A stretch of DNA of 64,000 nt, taken from NCBI RefSeq assembly GCF_003992065.1, contig NZ_RQUZ01000001.1, positions 62,001 through 126,000 on the forward strand, written 5' to 3'. This document shows positions 46,469 through 54,948 of the stretch, one piece after another. This DNA comes from Veillonella seminalis. GTDB lineage: Bacteria > Bacillota > Negativicutes > Veillonellales > Veillonellaceae. Made by a program: the position numbers and the translations under genes. Under the pieces are notes generated by a model. It ran no database searches. It was given only the letters and a program-made list of their open reading frames with translations, and had not been told where the DNA came from. Each line of letters begins with the position of its first letter. Position 1 is the first letter of the stretch.

Positions 46469-46519
46469 ATAGAATAAGGCGAAAGGGCATTAGCTAAGGT
46501 TAAAAAAGGAGTATTGGGC

Positions 46520-46855
46520 ATGGAAGTATCATATGAAAGATTGGCAAGTATTTTTAAAGCATTGAGTGATGAGACGAGATTGCATATTATCGACATGTTG
46601 TCGTGTAATGAATTGTGCGCTTGTGACATTTTGGCAAGCTTCAATTTATCGCAATCTACATTGAGCTATCACATGAAGATTTTGATTGATGCCGGTGTTG
46701 TTAACTCGCAGCGTAACGGGTTATGGACACGCTACTCAATCAACGAAGAAACTTTTGACGAGTTGGTTAAGATTTTACCTGACTTGTACAAAACCAAAGA
46801 TGAATGTATCTGTGCTCAGATTAAGTATTGTCGTTTAGAGGACAAACCTGAATAA
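46520..46855 (+). CDS. ArsR family metal-responsive regulator
   Basis: A 111-residue winged-helix repressor. LASIFKALSDETRLHII and the recognition helix region LSQSTLSYHMKIL are typical. The ELCACD motif (Cys33, Cys35, with Cys29 nearby) matches the As/Sb-binding site of ArsR, and more Cys (CICAQ, YC) lie at the C-terminus. No arsenic or metal transporter gene is adjacent, so the target may be elsewhere or may be the downstream dinB. AAGGAG lies 7 bases before ATG 46520. Confidence 0.88.
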   Translation: MEVSYERLASIFKALSDETRLHIIDMLSCNELCACDILASFNLSQSTLSYHMKILIDAGVVNSQRNGLWTRYSINEETFDELVKILPDLYKTKDECICAQIKYCRLEDKPE

Positions 46856-46872
46856 GAATCGTAGGAGTTAAG

Positions 46873-48069
46873 ATGAGACGTTGGATTATGCATGTGGATA
46901 TGGATGCTTTTTATGCATCGGTGGAGCAACGTGATAATCCCGAGTATAGAGGCCGCCCGGTAATCGTTGGTGGCCTTTCTTCGCGTGGCGTGGTAGCAAC
47001 GGCGTCGTATGAAGCTCGCAAACTGGGCGTTCACTCGGCTATGAGTATGGCGAAGGCGCGGCAACTCTGCCCAGACGGTATTTATTTGAGACCTCGATTT
47101 GAAGTATATCATGCAATTTCGGAACAGGTTCATGCCATCATGGAACGGTATACGCCATATATTGAGCCCTTGTCGCTGGATGAGGCCTTTTTAGATGTAA
47201 CGGGCCTTCATAATCGCTTTGCGGGCCCCTATGCGGTCGGTAAGGCGATTAAAGTGGATATATTAGAGGCAACCGGCCTGGTGGCGTCTGTGGGACTCGC
47301 ACCGAATAAGTATTTGGCAAAATTGGCTTCGGATATTAAGAAGCCCGATGGCTTGGTGGTGATTCCGTACGGACAGGAAGCACGGTTCATTGCTAACTTG
47401 CCGGTTAAACGCTTGTGGGGGGTAGGGCGACAGACGGAAAAACGTCTTAACGAAGCGGGTTTTTATAAAATAGGTCAAATTGCGGCCTTACCGGATGAAT
47501 CAAAACTGCACCCGGTGGCCGGGAATCAAGCTAAACGGCTCTATGATTTGGCACGGGGAATCGATGAACGCCCAGTTGAATATGAGCGCATGATTCATTC
47601 TATCGGTAATGAACTGACCTACGAAACTGATTTGACCGATGAGGTTGTGATTGACCGGGAATGGCACTATTTTGCCCATAAAGTAGCGAAACGGTTACGC
47701 CGGCAAGGCTTGAAGGGGCATACCGTAGCTATTAAGGTACGGTTCAACGATTTTAAGACCATAAGTCGGCAAAAACGCTTAGATATGCCTACGGACAACG
47801 AAGAAACACTATACCGTATAGGATTGTTGTTGTATAATAAACTAAACATTGATAAACCGATACGCCTTTTGGGGCTTACGGTCAGTGATTTTGCCGGTGA
47901 CTGGGGGCAGATATCTTTATTTGAGAACGAGGTGTCGCAAGATGAATTGGCAAAGACCGTAGATGACTTGGAGGCTAAATTCGGCGAAGGAATTGTTATG
48001 AAAGGGGCTCTTTGGGAAAGAGCTGCCGGGCAAAAGAGAGAGGAAGAGAATCAAGATGAAACATTTTAA
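46873..48069 (+). CDS. dinB: DNA polymerase IV
   Basis: A 398-residue Y-family translesion polymerase. HVDMDAFYASVEQRDNPE (metal Asp), YEARKLGVHSAMSM and SLDEAFLDVT carry the catalytic residues. A little-finger domain and a C-terminal tail ending in SLFENE-like sequence follow, the latter probably the beta-clamp motif. Start with TAGGAG upstream. It is 17 bases from arsR and overlaps larA by 14 bases, so the three may share a transcript. No LexA box was identified. Confidence 0.95.
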   Translation: MRRWIMHVDMDAFYASVEQRDNPEYRGRPVIVGGLSSRGVVATASYEARKLGVHSAMSMAKARQLCPDGIYLRPRFEVYHAISEQVHAIMERYTPYIEPLSLDEAFLDVTGLHNRFAGPYAVGKAIKVDILEATGLVASVGLAPNKYLAKLASDIKKPDGLVVIPYGQEARFIANLPVKRLWGVGRQTEKRLNEAGFYKIGQIAALPDESKLHPVAGNQAKRLYDLARGIDERPVEYERMIHSIGNELTYETDLTDEVVIDREWHYFAHKVAKRLRRQGLKGHTVAIKVRFNDFKTISRQKRLDMPTDNEETLYRIGLLLYNKLNIDKPIRLLGLTVSDFAGDWGQISLFENEVSQDELAKTVDDLEAKFGEGIVMKGALWERAAGQKREEENQDETF

Positions 48070-49351
48070 ATTAAAGTATGGCAACGGTGAAGTAGAGTTT
48101 GATTTACCGACTCAGGAAGTATTGAATGTGGTAGAAGGCGCTGAATATCCGGCTATTGAAGATATTCCGGCGGCTCTTCTTGAAGTATTGGATAATCCGA
48201 CAGGCACAGCACCTTTAAGAGATATAGTGCAGCATGATGAAACGGTATGTATCGTTGTATCCGATATTACTCGTGCGTGGATTCGTTACGATGCCTATTT
48301 GCCGACTTTGCTTAACTATTTGAATGAAGCCGGGGTACCGGATAAAAATATTTTTCTCTTAATCGCCTATGGAGCACATCGCTTACAGAGTGAAGTGGAA
48401 TCACGCGCTGAATTCGGCGATGAAGTAGTAAATCGCGTTCGCATTGAGCACAGCAGCGGTATTAATCCGGACAATCATTTCCGTCATATCGGCGAAACTT
48501 CGCACGGTGTGCCAATCGAAGTGAATGAGCTCGCATTGGATGCGGATCGCCTCATTTTAACCGGCGGTATTGTATACCATCTGATTGCCGGTTTCGGCGG
48601 TGGTCGTAAAGCTATTTTACCGGGCATTTCATCATATCGGACGATTCAGAAAAACCATAATCTTTGTTTGTCCGATGAAATCGGCGGCGGTACTAAACCT
48701 GAAATCGTGAGCGGTAATATTACGAACAATATTATGCATGATGACCAAATGCAACATGGCCGTGCGGTTGAAGCAGACTTTTTAATTAACTCCGTAGCCA
48801 ATACGGAAGGTAAGGTTGCCAAACTCGTGGCCGGACATTGGGAAGATGCTTGGCTCGAAGGGACTAAGCTGGTTGAAAAAATCTACGGTGTACCGATTGA
48901 AGGCTTAGCTGACTGTGTTATCGCTTCGGCCGGCGGTTATCCGAAAGATATCAACTTGTATCAAGGTGTTAAGACACAGGTTAATGCCGTGTTGGCATGT
49001 AAAACGGGTGGGGTTGTAATCCTTCTCATGGAATTGCCGGATATTCACGAACCGGAAGAATTCCTCGGTTGGTTTGATACACGTGATTTGCAGGAACGCG
49101 AAATTAAATTGCGTAACGGCTTTACCGTACCGGGCTTTATTGCCTTCCATTTAGGCGAAGATTTTCAGAAATATCGTCATATCTTGGTGACTAAGCCGGA
49201 AAATAAAGCAATCTGTGACCGTGTCGGCATTGATGTGGTAACATCGATTGATGAAGCTTTGGAACTTGCCGGTAAATTACTGGGGCGTGATGACTATTCC
49301 GTCACCGTTATGCCTTTAGCCAGCAATACGGTGCCGTTAGTAAATAAATAA
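48056..49351 (+). CDS. larA: LarA-like nickel-dependent lactate racemase family protein
   Basis: A 431-residue protein of the LarA (DUF2088) family. VVSDITRAW starts the N-terminal domain. AYGAHRLQSEVE corresponds to the catalytic His loop, and GGGRKAILPGISSYRTI holds the Lys that tethers the nickel-pincer cofactor. Racemisation of D/L-lactate would let both isomers enter a lactate-based fermentation, but many homologues act on other 2-hydroxyacids. The cofactor genes larB, larC and larE are not in the window. GAGAGAGGAAG precedes the ATG within dinB. Confidence 0.85.
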   Translation: MKHFKLKYGNGEVEFDLPTQEVLNVVEGAEYPAIEDIPAALLEVLDNPTGTAPLRDIVQHDETVCIVVSDITRAWIRYDAYLPTLLNYLNEAGVPDKNIFLLIAYGAHRLQSEVESRAEFGDEVVNRVRIEHSSGINPDNHFRHIGETSHGVPIEVNELALDADRLILTGGIVYHLIAGFGGGRKAILPGISSYRTIQKNHNLCLSDEIGGGTKPEIVSGNITNNIMHDDQMQHGRAVEADFLINSVANTEGKVAKLVAGHWEDAWLEGTKLVEKIYGVPIEGLADCVIASAGGYPKDINLYQGVKTQVNAVLACKTGGVVILLMELPDIHEPEEFLGWFDTRDLQEREIKLRNGFTVPGFIAFHLGEDFQKYRHILVTKPENKAICDRVGIDVVTSIDEALELAGKLLGRDDYSVTVMPLASNTVPLVNK

Positions 49352-49416
49352 TGCTGTTTTACTGTTTTTAGCTTAAGTATTAATACCAAAGGTATTGGAA
49401 GATGGGAGCTGGAAGT

Positions 49417-51225
49417 ATGCATAATCGTCATGGCATCATTGGTAAGTCTGTTATTGAATCGGTTCGTCGTTCGTTACAGAATAAGTATGCTGAGGATTGT
49501 CATATTCAGCAATTGATTGAAGAGCTGGATAGCACGGAAGACTTAACGTATGAAGAACTTCATATTACACGTCAGGCCTATGAAGAAGTGAAAGCGCGCT
49601 TATTCTATACAGCGTTATTGGACAGTTTATGGCAGGAAATCGATGAGACGCAGGATTTGTTGGAACAGCTTCATGTATACGATTCCTTGGAAGATGAATT
49701 TGATACTCAAGGCGAAGAATTAACCAGTGAAGAAATGAATATAGATGAAGTTGATTTGGCGGATGTGGATGTGTCAGATCGACCTGTAGCATTACGCCAA
49801 AGCGGTGCGGTGGCGGCACGCCAGGACGGCACCGTAGTAGCTCGTCGGGACGGTTCGGTAGTGAGCCGTCAAGAGGGGGCTGTGGCTAATCGCCAAGATG
49901 GTTCGGTAGTACTGCGTCAAGAGGGTACATTGGTAGCTGAACCGATGGTGGCTAAAACGCAGGCAGTGGCAGCTGATGCCATTACTGATAGAGATATTCC
50001 GTGGGCGAACTTAACACAGGGCGCCGATGCGGATGATAATTTATTGGCAGGAACAAATGCTGTATTGAATTCGGAGGTGGTAACAGCCAATTCGGCGGCA
50101 ACTGCAGAAGAAGATGATAATGACGATGATACGAATACAGTGTTCCCGGCATCAGAAATCTTTTTGCAAGACATTTTGGATATGTTGAGCCAAAATTTGC
50201 CGGATGGCAAAGAGGGACCGATGACGATTGAAGATTTGATGCTCCATACGGAGTGGAAAGAATTTAAAAAACTTGCTAAACAGGCTAAAAAGTCTATTAA
50301 GAAAGCCCATAAAGCAGCCAAAAAAGAAGCTAAAAAAGTCGCCAAGGAAGCTGAAAAAGCGGCTAAGGCGGCTGAAAAAGAAACCAAAAAAGCATTGAAA
50401 AAAGCGAAACACGCCAAAAAAGGAGTGCAAGAACGCAGCGAAGAATGGTATCAAAATTTGGAAGAGTTGACTGATGATGTAGCAGACACCGCAGCTGACA
50501 AAACAAAAGAGATTTCCAAAGCAGCTGGCAGTGTAGCAACAGCAGTGCAGTCAAAAGTGAATGATGTCAAAGAAAGGGTGGTAGACGAAATGAGCAATCA
50601 AGAAGAACTAACCAATCGTTTGAATCAAGCAACTGATGGCAAAGCTGAAGAAGTTGTTGAAAAAGTTTCTGATAAAGCCGAAGAAGTAGCCGGCAAAGCT
50701 GAAGAGTTGAAAGACCAAGCTGTTGATAAAGCACAAGAATTAAAAGACCAAGCAACTGATAAAGCGGAAGAAATAAAAGATAAAGCATCCGATAAAGTGG
50801 ATGAATTGGCAGACAAAGCCCAAGATTTGAAAGATCAAGTAGCCGATAAAGTTGATGAACTTGCCGATAAAGCCGGTGAGTTAAAAGATCAAGCAGCTGA
50901 TAAAGCTCAGGAATTGAAAGAGCAAGCATCCGACAAAGTGGATGAATTGGCGGATAAAGCCCAGGACTTAAAAGAACAGGCAGCCGATAAAGTTGATGAA
51001 CTTGCCGATAAAGCCGGTGAGTTAAAAGATCAAGATGCTGAAAAGGCTGATGAAGTGGCTGAACGTGCTAAAGAAGTAGCCGGTCAAGTAGCCGATCAAA
51101 TTTCTGAAGTAGCTGATAATGTAAAAGAAGGTGCTCGCGGTGCAGCGATTAAAGTCTTAGATTTCATCGAAGACGCCCTTCAAAAAGCTAAGAGCAATTC
51201 GGATGATAAAAATCCAAAAAAATAA
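49417..51225 (+). CDS. Large repetitive coiled-coil protein (octapeptide plus undecapeptide repeats)
   Basis: A 602-residue protein of no recognised family. Residues 1-85 are helical and acidic. Residues 124-171 are six perfect 8-residue repeats (type R-Q-D-G-S-V-V-x, starting VALRQSGA). Residues about 280-340 are a Lys/Ala-rich helix. Residues about 400-590 are LEA/apolipoprotein-like 11-residue amphipathic repeats (DKVDELADKAQ, DLKDQVADKVD). There is no signal peptide or anchor, so it may be cytoplasmic and membrane- or DNA-associated. Start 49417 (MHNRHG) has GGGAG 8 bases upstream; 49402 is an alternative. The zero frame stops at 51223-51225, immediately after a slippery A7. Confidence 0.8.
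   Translation: MHNRHGIIGKSVIESVRRSLQNKYAEDCHIQQLIEELDSTEDLTYEELHITRQAYEEVKARLFYTALLDSLWQEIDETQDLLEQLHVYDSLEDEFDTQGEELTSEEMNIDEVDLADVDVSDRPVALRQSGAVAARQDGTVVARRDGSVVSRQEGAVANRQDGSVVLRQEGTLVAEPMVAKTQAVAADAITDRDIPWANLTQGADADDNLLAGTNAVLNSEVVTANSAATAEEDDNDDDTNTVFPASEIFLQDILDMLSQNLPDGKEGPMTIEDLMLHTEWKEFKKLAKQAKKSIKKAHKAAKKEAKKVAKEAEKAAKAAEKETKKALKKAKHAKKGVQERSEEWYQNLEELTDDVADTAADKTKEISKAAGSVATAVQSKVNDVKERVVDEMSNQEELTNRLNQATDGKAEEVVEKVSDKAEEVAGKAEELKDQAVDKAQELKDQATDKAEEIKDKASDKVDELADKAQDLKDQVADKVDELADKAGELKDQAADKAQELKEQASDKVDELADKAQDLKEQAADKVDELADKAGELKDQDAEKADEVAERAKEVAGQVADQISEVADNVKEGARGAAIKVLDFIEDALQKAKSNSDDKNPKK
50842..51034. repeat. Internal 52-base direct repeat in the coiled-coil gene
   Basis: A 52-base segment beginning GCCGATAAAGTTGATGAACT at 50842 recurs identically at 50983, an offset of 141 bases (47 codons). 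This indicates recent duplication or gene conversion within the 11-residue repeat block. Copy number here may vary between strains. Confidence 0.75.
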
Positions 51226-51392
51226 AACGCCTTGGTAAGAAATTACCGGATCTGCACGAGACGACCAAGGCGGAAAAGAAAGCCTTGCTGACCGACAGCA
51301 AAGGTCGTTGTCAAGTGTGCGGCAATCATTGCCGACCGGTAAAAGATAAATGCAAAAAACGACAACGAGCATTGGCCAAACTATTACAATAA
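51216..51392 (+). CDS. -1-frame extension of the coiled-coil protein (Cys-rich basic tail)
   Basis: The -1 frame is open from 51210 to TAA at 51390-51392 with no usable start codon. Entered at the A_AAA_AAA heptamer (51216-51222), it adds 56 residues after NPKK: IKRLGKKLPDLHETTK..., then CQVCGNHCRPVKDKC (C-x2-C-x3-C-x6-C, zinc-binding type), then a basic helix KKRQRALAKLLQ. A 9-bp stem (CGCCTTGGT 51228-51236 with ACCAAGGCG 51264-51272) starts 5 bases after the heptamer. The layout fits programmed -1 frameshifting; a plain frameshift mutation or an A-run sequencing error would look the same. Confidence 0.6.
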   Translation, partial: KKIKRLGKKLPDLHETTKAEKKALLTDSKGRCQVCGNHCRPVKDKCKKRQRALAKLLQ

Positions 51393-51425
51393 TATATTGT
51401 GTGAGTTTCCATCGCTAATTAAAAT

Positions 51426-51460
51426 ACCCCCTTACAGCAGTTACTGTAAGGGGGTTATTT
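51426..51460. terminator. Bidirectional terminator between the coiled-coil gene and cidR
   Basis: A 12-bp perfect stem ACCCCCTTACAG / CTGTAAGGGGGT with loop CAGTTA; TTATTT follows on plus and AATTTT-like sequence on minus. It separates convergent genes. Confidence 0.9.
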
Positions 51461-51489
51461 GTGTGTACCATTATTTTTGCCCGACGATT

Positions 51490-52437
51490 TTATTTTTTTG
51501 CATCGCCAAAAATGGTGGGTCCCGGATCCTCACCATGAACTAAACGTTCTTCCACGACATGGGAGCGGAAATAGTTGACCCAGAGTCGAATAGCCGGCAC
51601 AATCATGGACTGTTCGTTCCAAATCATACCGAGTACCCAGTTGATGCGCGGCTCAATCGGAATCGACACTATTTGATCCGGATTCAAACGCTCGCAAATT
51701 GTCTGCGGTAAAATCGCCGTGCCGAGGCCGCTTTTTACGAGTTCCGTAATGAAGTCCCAGTTATTGCTTTGTGCTACGATTTGCGGCACAACGCCGATTT
51801 CCTGGAAACGACCCAGAATAATGTCGTATAACGAAAAGGACGGATGGAAAAATACCAAAGGCTCCTTGCGAATTTCATGGAGCGTAACGGATTCGTAATC
51901 GGCAAACGGTGAATCGGGTTGCATTACATAGTATAGCGGCTGATGGTTAAAAATATAGGTTTGCGTATCCGGATTGGTGAAGTCCGATACCGGTAGCGTG
52001 ACGAAGCCTACCTGTAACTGATTATCCTGAACAAGTTGAGCGATTTGCGGCGAACCATGCTCACTTACTTTCAATGAAATCTGCGGATAAGCGGCCATGA
52101 AATCGCGGATAATCGGTGATAAGAAGGAAGAGCCGATCATCGGCGGGATACCGAGGCTTAATTCGCCCGATTCCGTATCATTCGTGTGGTGCATTTGATG
52201 CTCCAGTACTTCAAATTGCCTCACTAAGGCTTCAATCTGCGGTAATACGGCACAAGCTTCGTTGGTGAGCTCGATGCGATGCCCACGGCGACGGAATAAC
52301 TGCTTGTTCCATTCCCCTTCCAACAGGCGTACCGCTTTACTTAAAGACGGTTGGCTTACATGTAAAGTTTGGGCCGCTTTGGTAAAACTTTTCTGGCGAG
52401 CCACTTCTACAAAGTATTTTAAATGGGTAATATCCAT
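51490..52437 (-). CDS. LysR family regulator, probable CidR-like activator of lrgAB
   Basis: A 315-residue LysR protein. The N-terminal HTH is MDITHLKYFVEVARQKSFTK with VSQPSLSKAVRLLE, and an effector-binding domain follows (about 90-295). It is divergent from the lrgA/lrgB-type genes, the arrangement of CidR (YwbI) with cidAB/ywbHG, where the regulator responds to acetate or pyruvate status. ATG 52437 is chosen because AGGAGG lies 5 bases upstream; the frame extends to 52452. Confidence 0.82.
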   Translation of the reverse strand: MDITHLKYFVEVARQKSFTKAAQTLHVSQPSLSKAVRLLEGEWNKQLFRRRGHRIELTNEACAVLPQIEALVRQFEVLEHQMHHTNDTESGELSLGIPPMIGSSFLSPIIRDFMAAYPQISLKVSEHGSPQIAQLVQDNQLQVGFVTLPVSDFTNPDTQTYIFNHQPLYYVMQPDSPFADYESVTLHEIRKEPLVFFHPSFSLYDIILGRFQEIGVVPQIVAQSNNWDFITELVKSGLGTAILPQTICERLNPDQIVSIPIEPRINWVLGMIWNEQSMIVPAIRLWVNYFRSHVVEERLVHGEDPGPTIFGDAKK

Positions 52438-52550
52438 ATAATCCTCCTGCAATATAATCTCTATCTATTATAGCTAAAAAGAATACGGTCGTATAGGGAA
52501 AAAATATTATTTTTTTAAGAAAAAATGAGATACAATAAGTCATGACAACG

Positions 52551-52568
52551 GGGATATCGAAAAATCCC
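52551..52568. promoter_or_regulatory. Candidate LysR binding dyad upstream of lrgA
   Basis: GGGAT-N8-ATCCC (52551-52568) in the 226-base divergent region. Interrupted dyads of this size are usual for LysR regulators. A second weaker dyad ATTC-N7-GAAT is near 52594. Confidence 0.4.
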
Positions 52569-52663
52569 TATTTGATTAAACAATAATTATCACATTCGTT
52601 TAATGAATGAACATAAAGTATTTTGTCATAGGTAATTAGTCGGTTTGTAGGAGGCATTAAGGA

Positions 52664-53041
52664 ATGAAACGTGTGGCGATTGTAGTAGGTCAGATTCTAT
52701 TGCTCGCCTTCATAGGAGTGTTGGGCGGCTACCTGAAAGAATGGTTGCACCTGCCATTACCGGGGACTTTGGTGGGCATGATTTTGTTATTTTTGTTGCT
52801 CTGCTCGGGGATTATCAAACTTAACTGGGTGGAACAAGGGGCGGCCGTTTTAATTGGGGAATTGTTGTTATTCTTCATTCCGTCCGCTATAGGGGTTATT
52901 CAATATACACAACTGTTCGGCAGCACGGGGGCTATGTTGTTGGGGGTTATCGTAACGAGTATTGTAACATTGCTCATTTCCGTTACGATTATTACTTTGA
53001 GCGTTATGAAATTACGTAGAAAGGGGTACAAATTATGGTAA
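52664..53041 (+). CDS. lrgA: CidA/LrgA family holin-like protein
   Basis: A 125-residue membrane protein with four hydrophobic segments and the family pattern LGGYLKEWLHLPLPGTLVGMILLFLLL. CidA/LrgA proteins influence autolysis and, with LrgB, transport of pyruvate or related small acids. TAGGAGG precedes the ATG. It overlaps lrgB by 7 bases. Whether it is the Cid or the Lrg paralogue cannot be told from sequence alone; the LysR neighbour favours a Cid-type system. Confidence 0.88.
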   Translation: MKRVAIVVGQILLLAFIGVLGGYLKEWLHLPLPGTLVGMILLFLLLCSGIIKLNWVEQGAAVLIGELLLFFIPSAIGVIQYTQLFGSTGAMLLGVIVTSIVTLLISVTIITLSVMKLRRKGYKLW

Positions 53042-53754
53042 ATTATTCACCGTTTCAGATGATTAGTATTCATATCATCGAATCGTTAGTGGGCACTGTA
53101 GTTTTGTATTTTCTTTTCAAAAAATTATATGAACGTTCCGGCAAAAAGCTTTATTTCACTCCTTTATTGGGTGTGCCGGTAGTTATCGGTTTATTCCTCG
53201 TAACCATGAATATTCCGTATCAGGTATATCAGGAAGGCAGTCAGTACATCACCATGATGTTGCAACCGGCTACCGTGGCCTTTGCAGTGCCTTTATATAA
53301 ATTCCGTAATGTAGTTAAAGAATATTTTATTCCTTTGGTAGTCGTTATCGGTATGGGGTGTTCCGTTGCGTTCTTGGGTTCTATGGGACTTGCTGAACTC
53401 ATCGGTTTGAGCCCTGAACTCGTTCACAGCATTGCACCACGTTCCGTAACTACGCCGTTGGCTTTGGCCGCTTCCGACACAATGGGCGGTGATCCTACAA
53501 TTACGGCTATCCTTGTAATTGCAACAGGTCTTATCGGTATGATTATGACGACCATGATGATTAAACGTGCCCACATTCATAACCGTTTGTTAAAAGGTAT
53601 GCTTTACGGCATTTCCGCTCATGGTACAGGCACTGCCAAAGCGTATGAAGACGGACCTAAAACCGGCGCCATTGCCTCTTTGGCTATGATTTTTATGGGA
53701 ATTATGACGACCGTTATTGCGCCTATCGTAACAGCCGTATCAGCCGTATTATAG
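53035..53754 (+). CDS. lrgB: LrgB/CidB family membrane protein
   Basis: A 239-residue membrane protein with 6-8 segments. The conserved IAPRSVTTPLALAASDTMGG and GISAHGTGTAKAYED are the family hallmarks. It acts with LrgA. A GAAAGGGG site lies inside the end of lrgA. A large hairpin terminator follows at 53862. Confidence 0.93.
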   Translation: MVNYSPFQMISIHIIESLVGTVVLYFLFKKLYERSGKKLYFTPLLGVPVVIGLFLVTMNIPYQVYQEGSQYITMMLQPATVAFAVPLYKFRNVVKEYFIPLVVVIGMGCSVAFLGSMGLAELIGLSPELVHSIAPRSVTTPLALAASDTMGGDPTITAILVIATGLIGMIMTTMMIKRAHIHNRLLKGMLYGISAHGTGTAKAYEDGPKTGAIASLAMIFMGIMTTVIAPIVTAVSAVL

Positions 53755-53861
53755 CTGAAAATAATTAAATATACCTATTTAAAGGTAGTTCCTTGATTGG
53801 CACGACCAGTCAGTTAACTATATACGTATTTACACACACTTACACAAACTTACGTAAACAA

Positions 53862-53940
53862 AAACGCCATCATTTGCGGGTTTATAGCTGAGTCACGAAC
53901 AGCTATAACCAGGAAGTGATGGCGTTTCTGTTTATTTTGC
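53862..53940 (+). terminator. Large two-part hairpin terminator after lrgB
   Basis: Outer stem AAACGCCATCA / TGATGGCGTTT (53862-53872, 53917-53927) and inner stem GGTTTATAGCTG / CAGCTATAACC, followed by CTGTTTATTTTG. Confidence 0.75.
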
Positions 53941-54030
53941 GATATACTGAATTAAAATGTAGATGTAATCAAATGTATAGTGTATTTGAAGTGTATGTTT
54001 TGAAAAAAGAGAAATGAGGTTGAGTCAGCT

Positions 54031-54846
54031 ATGGATGGGGCAACAGGATTGATTTTAGGCATGTCGGTGGGCATGTTATTGCAATTTATTGTGTTGGGCA
54101 TTGGCGTTGGTGCTTTCGGGACACTCATAGGTGCCGGCGGTGGTTTGGTATTCGTGCCGGTATTCTTATATACCTTTACCGATTGGACGCCGGCTATGGT
54201 GGTTGGTACATCACTGACTATCGTTATGTTTAATGCCATGTCGGCTTCAACCGCGTTTATTAAGCAAAAGAAGATTCTGTATAGCGCAGCGATTTGGTTT
54301 ACCTTGGCGACAATTCCGGGCTCTTATCTCGGTGCTGTGGCTTCAGAAGGTTTTGACGTATCCATGCTGAAATTCTGGTTCGGCCTCTTTTTACTTTGTA
54401 TGTCTACGTTTATCGGTTATAAAAACTGGACTAAAGGGCAGCGTAAGGAAGAATCTTTGCAGCTCCATGAACTGACCTACAGTAAGACAATCGGTTGTTT
54501 AATCAGTGTGGTGGTTGGTTTCATTTCCAGTGTGTTCGGTATCGGCGGCGGTTTGATTCATGTGGCGGCGCTCGTATATCTCTTGGGTTTCCCGACTCAT
54601 ATAGCAACAGCTACCAGTCAGTTTATTTTGTTCCTGTCCACGATTATGGGTGTGACAACTCACTATTTCTTAGGTCATATTCAGTGGAACATTGCCATTG
54701 CCTGCGGTATCGGAGCTGTTATCGGGGCACAGCTTGGCGCGGCTATTGCTAAACGATTGAAGGCAACCAGTATCCTAATGGTATTCTCGGTGGGTGTAGG
54801 CATCTTGGCGCTGCAACTTATTCATTCTTCGGGAAAATTATGGTAG
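54031..54846 (+). CDS. TSUP (TauE/SafE) family transporter
   Basis: A 271-residue membrane protein with about eight helices in two internal halves, each with the family's Gly-rich motif: GTLIGAGGGLVFVP in the first and SSVFGIGGGLIHVA in the second. Members export sulfite, sulfoacetate or related organic anions. The substrate is unknown here. The gene is monocistronic; the site upstream is a moderate GAGG. Confidence 0.88.
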   Translation: MDGATGLILGMSVGMLLQFIVLGIGVGAFGTLIGAGGGLVFVPVFLYTFTDWTPAMVVGTSLTIVMFNAMSASTAFIKQKKILYSAAIWFTLATIPGSYLGAVASEGFDVSMLKFWFGLFLLCMSTFIGYKNWTKGQRKEESLQLHELTYSKTIGCLISVVVGFISSVFGIGGGLIHVAALVYLLGFPTHIATATSQFILFLSTIMGVTTHYFLGHIQWNIAIACGIGAVIGAQLGAAIAKRLKATSILMVFSVGVGILALQLIHSSGKLW

Positions 54847-54898
54847 GATGCTTTGATTTTAGTGAATGTTAATTAAATATTGAGGACCTCGAATCTTT

Positions 54899-54948
54899 GA
54901 ACCGTTACAAGGCAATTGTTGTTAGTTGCTTTGGGCGGTTCTTTTTTT
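54899..54948 (+). terminator. Terminator of the TSUP gene
   Basis: GAACCG / CGGTTC outer pairing with an inner AAGGCAA / TTGCTTT stem, then T7. Confidence 0.85.

Larger units (their letters stand above)
45875..46519. other. 645-base ahpC-arsR intergenic region
   Basis: Contains AATGAACAG...CTGTTCATT (about 45918-45960), the ahpC terminator (45987-46025), a perfect 20-base AT palindrome TAATTAATAATTATTAATTA (46325-46344) and the arsR promoter dyad. The rest is AT-rich with no supported gene. Confidence 0.55.

Noticed and set aside
50152-50454. Phe/Leu-rich minus-strand ORFs opposite the coiled-coil gene (also 49917-50417 and 50567-50929)
   Set aside because: They are the complement of Lys/Ala repeat codons; apparent hydrophobicity is an artefact of reading the repeats backwards.
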